Below are positions 1-4,831 of a stretch of 5,276 nt of DNA, piece after piece (position 1 is the first letter of the stretch; every line of letters starts with the position of its first letter). The DNA comes from an uncultured Clostridia bacterium (GTDB lineage Bacteria > Bacillota > Clostridia > Oscillospirales > Oscillospiraceae): contig CAMGPO010000100.1 of assembly GCA_946060825.1 (NCBI GenBank), forward strand, positions 1-5,276, given 5' to 3'. The notes under the pieces are model-generated. The model made no database searches, had not been told where the DNA came from, and saw nothing but the letters and a program-made list of their open reading frames with translations. A program made the position numbers and the translations under genes.

Positions 1-1099
1 TGATGCAGCCGCCGCGCCACATGAGCGCGATGCCGCCGTAGTTGAGGTTCCAGCCATAGCTCTTCGCCGCAGTACGCATGAGCGTGTAGCCCTGCGCGTA
101 GGAGATGATCTTGGACGCGTACAGCGCCTGCCGGATGGCCTCGACCATTGCTGCCTTGTCTCCGGTGAATTCCGGGATCGTGCGGACATATTGCTTTGCC
201 GCCGCGACGCGCTCATCCTTCATGGCAGACAGGCAGCGCGCAAACACGGCCTCGCCGATGAGCGTCAGCGGCACACCTTCGTCCAGAGCGGAGATAGCAG
301 TCCACTTGCCGGTGCCCTTCTGGCCGGCGGTGTCGAGGATTTTCTCCACGATCGGCTCGCCGTCTTCGTCCTTGTAGGCCAGGATGTCCCGGGTGATCTC
401 GATGAGGTAGGAGTCCAGCTCCGTCTCGTTCCACTTTTTAAAGACCTCGTGCATCTCGTCGTCGCTCATTTTGAGCAGGTCCCGCATGAGCTGGTAGGCC
501 TCGCAGATGAGCTGCATATCGCCGTACTCGATGCCGTTGTGGACCATCTTGACGAAGTGGCCCGCGCCGTTCTCGCCGACCCAGTCGCAGCAGGGGCTGC
601 CGTCCTCGACCTTGGCGCAGATCGCCTGGAAGATCGGCTTTACATAGGGCCAGGCTGCGGGCGAACCACCGGGCATCATGCTCGGGCCCTTTAGGGCGCC
701 TTCTTCACCGCCGGAGACGCCGGTGCCGACGTAGAGCTTGCCCTGGGATTCCACGTATGCCGTGCGGCGGATGGTGTCCGGGAAGTGGGAGTTGCCGCCG
801 TCGATCAGGATGTCGCCGTCCTCCAGCAAGGGCAGCAATTTCTCGATCATGTCGTCCACGGCCTGTCCGGCCTTGACCATCATAAAGACCTTGCGGGGCT
901 TTTCCAGGTTGGCGACCAGTTCCTCGAGGCTGTGGCAGCCGATGATGTTTTTCCCGGCGGCCCGGCCCTGGACGAAGTTGTCGACCTTGGAGGTCGTCCG
1001 GTTAAAGACGGCCACGGTGAAGCCCTTGGACTCCATGTTCATGACCAGATTTTCGCCCATGACGGCGAGGCCGATCAGGCCGATGTCTGCTTTTTTCAT
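1..1099 (-). CDS. gnd: 6-phosphogluconate dehydrogenase, decarboxylating (C-terminus outside window)
   Basis: This gene converts 6-phosphogluconate and NADP+ to ribulose-5-phosphate, CO2 and NADPH in the cytoplasmic oxidative pentose phosphate pathway. Reading down from the ATG at 1099, 366 codons are visible and the frame stays open to the window edge. The family is usually about 470-485 residues, so roughly the last 100 are missing. Visible motifs are the Rossmann turn GLAVMG (10-15), NRTTSK (33-38; Arg/Thr/Lys typical of NADP+ preference), IDGGNSHF (99-106), GTGVSGGEEGA (125-135), GAGHFVKMVHNGIEY (178-192, with the catalytic Lys184 and Glu191 equivalents) and the late signature ILDTAGQKGTGKWT (254-267). 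No key residue is missing from the visible part. A GAGGTG ribosome binding site precedes the start. It is the third gene of an operon, 16 nt after the kinase stop, an uncommon position for gnd. The family assignment is very secure. Its role in this operon is inferred. Confidence 0.96.
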   Translation of the reverse strand, partial: MKKADIGLIGLAVMGENLVMNMESKGFTVAVFNRTTSKVDNFVQGRAAGKNIIGCHSLEELVANLEKPRKVFMMVKAGQAVDDMIEKLLPLLEDGDILIDGGNSHFPDTIRRTAYVESQGKLYVGTGVSGGEEGALKGPSMMPGGSPAAWPYVKPIFQAICAKVEDGSPCCDWVGENGAGHFVKMVHNGIEYGDMQLICEAYQLMRDLLKMSDDEMHEVFKKWNETELDSYLIEITRDILAYKDEDGEPIVEKILDTAGQKGTGKWTAISALDEGVPLTLIGEAVFARCLSAMKDERVAAAKQYVRTIPEFTGDKAAMVEAIRQALYASKIISYAQGYTLMRTAAKSYGWNLNYGGIALMWRGGCI

Positions 1100-1105
1100 A
1101 GGATG

Positions 1106-1112
1106 CACCTCT
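1106..1112 (-). promoter_or_regulatory. Ribosome binding site of gnd
   Basis: Read on the minus strand this is AGAGGTG, with 6 nt between GAGGTG and the ATG at 1099. It sits in the 16-nt gap after the TAA stop of the kinase gene, so gnd is probably translated from the same messenger with independent initiation. Confidence 0.75.
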
Positions 1113-1115
1113 TTA

Positions 1116-2189
1116 TTATCTCTGTACCCGGGCGTTGCCGGCGTAGATGGCCCAGACCTGGGCCTCGTCGGCAGGCTCGGCGTAGTCGTTGAGGCTGGAG
1201 GCGGCCAGCGCGCCGGTGGCCCAGCCAAACTGGACCCACTTCTGCGGCTCCCAGCCCTTCCAGACCCCGTAGAGCAGGCCGCCGGTGAAGCCGTCGCCGC
1301 CGCCGATGCGGTCGAGGATGTCGATCTCCCGCGGCTCCTCCACGAACCACTGGCCTTCGGCCAGCATGATCGCGCCCCAGAGGTTCCGATTGGCGGAGAC
1401 GACCTCCCGCAGCGTTGTGGCAAAGACGCTGGCGTTGGAATATTTCGCCTGTACCTCGCGGATCATGCCCTTGAAGTTTTCGATCTTGGTCTTGAGATCC
1501 TTTCCGCCGGCCTCCGGACCCTTAAAGCCCAGGCAGAGCTGGAAGTCCTCCTCGTTGCCGACCAGAATGTCGGCGCAGGAGGCGATCTCATGGAAGGCCT
1601 CGCGCAGCTCCTCCTCGCGGCCTTTCCAGAAGGTGGCGCGGTAGTTGAGGTCGAAGGAGACGAGGGTGCCGTACTGCTTGGCGGCTCTGGCCAGCGCGAG
1701 GCAGCACTTGGTGGTGTCCTCGCTCATGGCAGCGATGAGGCCGGAGAGGTGGAGGATGCCGACGCCCTCCTGGCCGAAGATGCGCTCCACGTCGAAGTCG
1801 TCGATGGACAGGGTGCGGCCGACCTCGCCGGCGCGGTCGTTCCAGACCCGGGCGGCCCGGAGGCCGAAGCCGGAGTCGGCGATGTTGAACTGGTGGCGGT
1901 AGCCCCAGGGGCCGCCCTGGGGAATGTCCAGACCTTCATAGCGGATGTTCCGGGCGCGGAGCTGGGACTTGATGAAGGCGGCGATGGGGCTGCCCTCGAC
2001 AAACTTGGTCAGAGCCAGGCATTCATAGCCCAGGGAGGAGGCGACGTTCAGCACGTTCGTCTCGGCGCTGGTAGACTGCAGGTAGAACAGATTGCTGTTG
2101 TGGACGGCCATCCGGTTCTCCGGCGTGATCCGCACGCCCATGCTCGTGGGGCAGGCGATGGCGTATTTGCAGGTTTCTCTCAGCTTCAT
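1116..2189 (-). CDS. PfkB-family carbohydrate kinase, probable 2-keto-3-deoxygluconate kinase
   Basis: This 357-residue cytoplasmic kinase belongs to the ribokinase/PfkB family. The C-terminal signature is clear: DRIGGGDGFTGG (293-304), with Asp299 as the expected catalytic base and the Gly run as the anion hole. Other family landmarks are FDLNYR (179-184) and NEEDF (212-216). The DRxGGGD form of the signature, together with the UxaE neighbour, favours a KdgK-type enzyme that phosphorylates 2-keto-3-deoxygluconate to KDPG. The N-terminal half is divergent. The usual Gly-Gly substrate motif before Asn is replaced by TSAETN (40-45), and the segment PWGYRHQFNIADSGFG (94-109) is unlike classical KdgK. 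Substrate specificity is therefore uncertain, and another sugar acid such as a hexonate is possible. The start is fixed by an AAGGAG site 8 nt upstream, inside the end of the epimerase gene, whose stop lies only 3 nt away. The fold call is strong and the substrate call is moderate. Confidence 0.85.
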   Translation of the reverse strand: MKLRETCKYAIACPTSMGVRITPENRMAVHNSNLFYLQSTSAETNVLNVASSLGYECLALTKFVEGSPIAAFIKSQLRARNIRYEGLDIPQGGPWGYRHQFNIADSGFGLRAARVWNDRAGEVGRTLSIDDFDVERIFGQEGVGILHLSGLIAAMSEDTTKCCLALARAAKQYGTLVSFDLNYRATFWKGREEELREAFHEIASCADILVGNEEDFQLCLGFKGPEAGGKDLKTKIENFKGMIREVQAKYSNASVFATTLREVVSANRNLWGAIMLAEGQWFVEEPREIDILDRIGGGDGFTGGLLYGVWKGWEPQKWVQFGWATGALAASSLNDYAEPADEAQVWAIYAGNARVQR

Positions 2190-2192
2190 CGT

Positions 2193-3671
2193 TCATTCTC
2201 CTTGAAAGCCGCTGTAGAGCAGGGCGAGGTGGCGGCCGATGTGGCGCTCCAGATTCCGGGCGTACTCCTCGGCGTAGGTTCTCCAGGCCCGGTACAGGCG
2301 GGTATAGAACCGGTCGGTTCCGTCGGGATTCTTCTCATTCAGGATCAGGCCGTAGGTGATATGAATCAGCTGGCGGGCATCGTTGTTCTGGAACAGGCCG
2401 GGCAGCTCCGCGTCGGTCAGGGTGTCGAGGGCGGGGATGTTGTTCAGGTTGGTGGTGACGTGGTAGTACTTCCGGGCCTCGGCGAAGGCATAGTCCAGAG
2501 CGTACTGATGAATCTCGCGGTAGAGGGCCGGCTCATGCTCGGCGATGACCAGCATGGCCTCCAGCCAGTTGGTGCCGGCGGTCTTGAGGTGGAAGTTGCC
2601 CCGGCTGTGCTTGCCGACGATGGCAAAGACGGAGAACTTGTCGGAGCCGGAGTGGACGCTGATCTTGTAGCCGAAGTGGCGGGCGATGGCGGCGTGCTCG
2701 GCGAACTCCCGGTCGAACTGCGCGAGGTTGCCGATGTAGTCGATGCCCTTCTGGAACTCGCCGCAGAACCGCGGGGCCACGGTGGCCGGACGGACGCCGC
2801 GGCGGATCAGCTCGCTGGCCACATAGAAGTGCTGGGCCGGTTCGGTCGGAGTGGCGGTCTCGTCGATGGAGATCTCGAAGTCCAGAGCATCCTCGCGGCC
2901 GGTGAAGAACTGGTTGTAAATGGAGACGGCGAAGTCGATGGCTTCATTATAAATAAGTGTCATCCGCCGGAAGGCCATGGGGTCGATGGTGACGGTGCGG
3001 TCCTCCACGGCGAAGGACTTGCCCATGTAGCGGGCCTCCAGCTCCGGGTCAGGCTGGTACTCGGCCAGCACCTGCTCGTCGGTCATGGCCTCGACGTCGT
3101 TGCGGATGTGCTCGCTGCAGTCGAGGGTGATCATCGTGTAGCCGCAGGAGATGGCGTATTCGACTTCCTTTGGGGTCTTCAGATGGTCGCCGTCGGCGCC
3201 GAAGCCCCGGGTGAAGTTCTCGCGGAACACGGCGTAGCTGGCGCAGTCCAGGACGTTTTCGAAGGTCCGGTTCGTGAGGTTCAGCTCGCGGATGGACTGC
3301 TGGGCGAAGATCGGGTAGGCGTCGTATTTCTCAAAGACGCGGATGTGGCCGGGGGTGGCGATGCCGAGGCGGTCGCCGACGCCGACGGTGCGGGGCTTCT
3401 TCAGCACGGAGACCGGGGCCGTGAAGGGAAACACCCGGCGCAGGGTCTGGGCGTTCTCATGGCTCAGCTCGCAGACGACCCAGCCGTCGGTCAGGGATTC
3501 GCCGGTGAAGCCGAAGCCGTCTTGTGCGACGAGCACGTCTGCCTCGCCGCCGTCGGCCAGAAACGCCGTGCATCCGCCTGACGTATGCACAGAGCGCGGG
3601 TAGACGCCGGCCGCCGCGCAGGCGTCCGGGGCACAGCCGCTTTCCAGGAATGCGATGAGTTTCTGATTCAT
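2193..3671 (-). CDS. uxaE: Tagaturonate epimerase (UxaE family)
   Basis: This enzyme interconverts D-tagaturonate and D-fructuronate in the cytoplasm. It joins galacturonate catabolism to the glucuronate branch without the tagaturonate reductase/altronate dehydratase route. The protein is 492 residues from the preferred start, normal for the family characterised in Thermotoga maritima. Conserved blocks recalled from that family, numbered from this start, are GDRLGIATPGHI (99-110), PIFAQQSIREL (120-130), FEISIDET (265-272), RFCGEFQKGIDY (301-312), ISVHSGSDKFSV (337-348), HLKTAGTNWLEA (361-372) and RQLIHITYG (433-441). The frame could begin at the ATG at 3695, eight codons earlier, but that ATG has no Shine-Dalgarno sequence. 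The ATG at 3671 has GGAG 9 nt upstream and gives a more family-like start, MNQKLIAF. It is the first gene of the minus-strand operon and is followed after 3 nt by a sugar kinase. No truncation or frameshift is seen. Family membership is confident; activity on tagaturonate itself is inferred from homology. Confidence 0.9.
   Translation of the reverse strand: MNQKLIAFLESGCAPDACAAAGVYPRSVHTSGGCTAFLADGGEADVLVAQDGFGFTGESLTDGWVVCELSHENAQTLRRVFPFTAPVSVLKKPRTVGVGDRLGIATPGHIRVFEKYDAYPIFAQQSIRELNLTNRTFENVLDCASYAVFRENFTRGFGADGDHLKTPKEVEYAISCGYTMITLDCSEHIRNDVEAMTDEQVLAEYQPDPELEARYMGKSFAVEDRTVTIDPMAFRRMTLIYNEAIDFAVSIYNQFFTGREDALDFEISIDETATPTEPAQHFYVASELIRRGVRPATVAPRFCGEFQKGIDYIGNLAQFDREFAEHAAIARHFGYKISVHSGSDKFSVFAIVGKHSRGNFHLKTAGTNWLEAMLVIAEHEPALYREIHQYALDYAFAEARKYYHVTTNLNNIPALDTLTDAELPGLFQNNDARQLIHITYGLILNEKNPDGTDRFYTRLYRAWRTYAEEYARNLERHIGRHLALLYSGFQGE
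2197..2203 (-). promoter_or_regulatory. Ribosome binding site of the PfkB kinase
   Basis: Read on the minus strand this is AAGGAGA, with AAGGAG 8 nt from the ATG at 2189. It overlaps the last codons of uxaE (Gln-Gly-Glu), so ribosomes finishing uxaE pass directly over it. This supports translational coupling of the two genes. Confidence 0.8.
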
Positions 3672-3680
3672 GTTTGTTCG

Positions 3681-3684
3681 CTCC
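3681..3684 (-). promoter_or_regulatory. Ribosome binding site deciding the uxaE start
   Basis: Read on the minus strand this is GGAG (within ACGGAG), 9 nt before the ATG at 3671. The alternative in-frame ATG at 3695 is preceded by TTCCAGCGAACACT, which has no purine-rich site, so the downstream start is preferred. Confidence 0.6.
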
Positions 3685-3706
3685 GTTTCTGTCATAGTGT
3701 TCGCTG

Positions 3707-3722
3707 GAACCGGAAAAGGTTC
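3707..3722 (-). promoter_or_regulatory. Small hairpin in the uxaE leader
   Basis: GAACC (3707-3711) and GGTTC (3718-3722) are perfect complements around a 6-nt loop. In the minus-strand RNA this forms a short 5-bp stem about 35 nt upstream of the uxaE start codon. There is no run of T after it, so it is not an intrinsic terminator. It may be a protein-binding or mRNA-stability element, or chance. Confidence 0.35.
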
Positions 3723-3745
3723 GAAGTGCGGAAAAGTTGTCCAAA

Positions 3746-3793
3746 GTCATGGAAAAGAACGGTGGAAAACCAGCGGAATCCTCACTCCATGAC
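3746..3793 (-). repeat. Inverted repeat spanning the uxaE leader
   Basis: GTCATGGA (3746-3753) and TCCATGAC (3786-3793) are perfect 8-bp inverted copies separated by 32 nt. They lie wholly inside the predicted leader of the minus-strand messenger, starting about 13 nt after the expected transcription start. They could close a leader stem-loop or act as two operator half-sites. No known riboswitch consensus was recognised. Confidence 0.45.
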
Positions 3794-3812
3794 CGCCGGG
3801 GTATTCGCTATC

Positions 3813-3841
3813 ATAGTAGCACAGGGGCTATGTTTTGTCAA
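3813..3841 (-). promoter_or_regulatory. SigA/sigma-70 promoter of the uxaE-kinase-gnd operon
   Basis: On the minus strand a consensus -35 TTGACA (3841-3836) is followed after 17 nt by TACTAT (3818-3813). The TG of an extended -10 (TGCTACTAT) is also present. Transcription would begin near 3806, giving a leader of about 135 nt before the preferred uxaE start. With a perfect -35, ideal spacing and an extended -10, this is the best minus-strand promoter in the intergenic region. Confidence 0.8.
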
Positions 3842-3856
3842 AGACGCAGAGGGGAG

Positions 3857-3880
3857 ATTCCGGGGAAATTTCCCGGAAAT
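3857..3880. promoter_or_regulatory. 24-bp imperfect palindrome, candidate operator between the promoters
   Basis: The left half ATTCCGGGGAAA and right half TTTCCCGGAAAT are inverted copies matching at 10 of 12 positions. The core GGGAAATTTCCC (3863-3874) is a perfect 12-bp palindrome. A second register pairs TTCCGGG with CCCGGAA around a 7-nt spacer. The centre is about 62 bp upstream of the predicted minus-strand transcription start, a typical activator distance, and about 108 bp upstream of the plus-strand start. It is most likely a dimeric regulator site; which regulator family binds it is unknown. Confidence 0.55.
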
Positions 3881-3941
3881 GGATGTAGAAAAAGTTGTGC
3901 GAAATTTGTACATAATTTGTCCGGGAGCCGGCGAATCGCGC

Positions 3942-3970
3942 TTGACGGAGAAAGGCCTTTCTTCTATAAT
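3942..3970 (+). promoter_or_regulatory. SigA/sigma-70 promoter of the TIM-barrel/oxidoreductase operon
   Basis: The -35 TTGACG (3942-3947) is followed after exactly 17 nt by a perfect -10 TATAAT (3965-3970). Transcription would begin near 3977, leaving a short leader of about 27 nt before the ATG at 4004. The near-consensus sequence suggests a strong promoter that would need repression, which fits the palindrome inside its spacer. Confidence 0.85.
3949..3962. promoter_or_regulatory. Perfect 14-bp palindrome inside the plus-strand promoter spacer, candidate operator
   Basis: AGAAAGGCCTTTCT reads the same on both strands. It lies entirely between the -35 and -10 boxes, leaving one base after the -35 box and two before the -10 box. 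A protein bound here would block RNA polymerase, so a repressor operator is the simplest reading. The regulator is not in the window. Confidence 0.55.
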
Positions 3971-3990
3971 CAAAGCAGATACGAAGGACG

Positions 3991-3997
3991 GGAGGAG
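3991..3997 (+). promoter_or_regulatory. Ribosome binding site of the TIM-barrel gene
   Basis: GGAGGAG, with GGAGG 8 nt before the ATG at 4004, is a near-consensus site. It decides the start: the same frame is open upstream to 3737, but that extension crosses the promoter and has no ribosome binding site. Confidence 0.85.
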
Positions 3998-4003
3998 AGA
4001 CCA

Positions 4004-4831
4004 ATGATCCGTTATGGCTGTCAGACCTATCCATGGAAGATGAATGAGAAACGCTTCGCCGGGGACCTGCCCCATATTGCCCGCGTCACGGCGGAGGCCG
4101 GCTTCGAGGGTCTGGAGGCGGAGATCGTGATGCTGGGCGGCTTTTTTGACAGTCCCGCCCGGACAAAAGAGATTCTGGACGAAAACGGTCTGGCCCTGGC
4201 GGCCCTGGTGCTGCATCAGGACTGGGCACATCCGCAGGAGACAGAAGAGGAACGGGCCCTTTCCGATCGGGCTATCGCCTTCCTCGGCTGCTTTCCCAGA
4301 GCGAAGCTGATGGTCTCCCATCATGCCCTGCCCGGAGACCGGGCGGACGACCCGGGGGTTCTGACAATTCGAAGAAATTATCTGATGAATTGTATGGCAT
4401 CGGTGGCTAACCGCGCCGCAGAGCGGGGCATTGTGACGGCCTTCCATCCCAATTCCTCGGTCAACTCCCTGTTCCGCACCCGGGCGGACTACGACGTGCT
4501 GTTCCCAATGCTGGAACGCACCGCCGTGGGTTTTATTCCGGACATCGGCCACATCGCCAACGGCGGCATGGAGCCGCTGGAAATTCTGAAGGAAAGCCGC
4601 AGCCTGATCCGCCACGTCCACTTCAAGGACCGCCTCGGACCGAACACCTGGGCCGTCATGGGCGAGGGGACGATCGACTATCCGGCCATCGTCCGCTACC
4701 TCGAGGAGACGGGCTACGGCGGCTGGATCATGGTGGAGGACGAGTCGCCGGAGGCGGCGGCGGACTCCGACGGCGTGGTGTTGCGGGACGGCGCCTATAT
4801 GAAGCAGTTCCGGCGGGAGGGAGCGAAATGA
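4004..4831 (+). CDS. Sugar isomerase/epimerase or dehydratase, IolE-like xylose-isomerase-type TIM barrel
   Basis: This 275-residue protein looks cytoplasmic, with no signal peptide, and has the xylose-isomerase-like TIM-barrel pattern (AP endonuclease 2 superfamily). Strand ends carry likely metal or substrate residues: FEGLEAE (34-40), SHH (105-107), FHPNSS (147-152), PDIGH (179-183), HVHFKD (204-209) and VEDE (244-247), with GEGTIDY (220-226) before the last strand. The FHPN and PDIGHIANGG segments resemble inosose dehydratase (IolE) more than hydroxypyruvate isomerases, which have an ENLN-like motif there. Family members epimerise, isomerise or dehydrate sugars, inososes or keto-glycosides, usually with a divalent metal. 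It is the first gene of the plus-strand operon and its TGA overlaps the next start as ATGA. The partner oxidoreductase suggests a shared cyclitol, sugar-acid or glycoside pathway. The fold call is strong, but the exact reaction is not known. Confidence 0.8.
   Translation: MIRYGCQTYPWKMNEKRFAGDLPHIARVTAEAGFEGLEAEIVMLGGFFDSPARTKEILDENGLALAALVLHQDWAHPQETEEERALSDRAIAFLGCFPRAKLMVSHHALPGDRADDPGVLTIRRNYLMNCMASVANRAAERGIVTAFHPNSSVNSLFRTRADYDVLFPMLERTAVGFIPDIGHIANGGMEPLEILKESRSLIRHVHFKDRLGPNTWAVMGEGTIDYPAIVRYLEETGYGGWIMVEDESPEAAADSDGVVLRDGAYMKQFRREGAK
4816..4820 (+). promoter_or_regulatory. Ribosome binding site of the Gfo/Idh/MocA gene
   Basis: GGAGG lies 7 nt before the ATG at 4828, inside the last codons of the TIM-barrel gene. 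Together with the ATGA stop/start overlap, it indicates translational coupling of the two proteins. Confidence 0.8.

Larger units (their letters stand above)
3672..4003. other. Divergent intergenic control region
   Basis: This 332-nt stretch between uxaE and the TIM-barrel gene contains no convincing coding sequence. It is visibly richer in A and T than the flanking genes. It holds two back-to-back promoters, two palindromes, a direct repeat and a long leader for the minus-strand operon. No terminator is expected or seen, because both neighbouring transcripts start here. Confidence 0.85.

Noticed and set aside
191..694. Plus-strand open frame of 167 codons inside gnd.
   Set aside because: It is antisense to a clearly recognised 6-phosphogluconate dehydrogenase with all motifs in place. 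The frame is a by-product of GC-rich codon use.
738..3581. A 947-codon open frame on the plus strand, running antisense through gnd, the kinase and uxaE.
   Set aside because: Across the kinase and uxaE it lies in the codon-aligned antisense register, where stops arise only opposite TTA, CTA and TCA codons, which are rare in GC-rich genes. It has low-complexity Gly/Ala/Val/Asp-rich content, resembles no family, and covers three well-recognised genes.
3672..3695. Eight-codon longer N-terminus for uxaE from the ATG at 3695.
   Set aside because: There is no Shine-Dalgarno sequence before that ATG, whereas the ATG at 3671 has GGAG 9 nt upstream.
3779..3787. Minimal upstream open frame ATG GAG TGA in the uxaE leader.
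   Set aside because: It has only two sense codons and a weak upstream site, and the ATG is part of the inverted repeat. There is nothing to support its translation.
3808..3816. Short inverted repeat CTAT-C-ATAG overlapping the minus-strand -10 box.
   Set aside because: Four-base arms are expected often by chance and are largely made of the -10 sequence itself.
3737..4003. Upstream in-frame extension of the TIM-barrel gene by 89 codons.
   Set aside because: It crosses the promoter and both palindromes, has no ribosome binding site, and the encoded residues resemble no domain. The ATG at 4004 has GGAGG at ideal spacing.
3782..4621. 279-codon minus-strand open frame overlapping the intergenic region and the TIM-barrel gene.
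   Set aside because: It is antisense to a recognised gene, covers both promoters and shows no family motifs.
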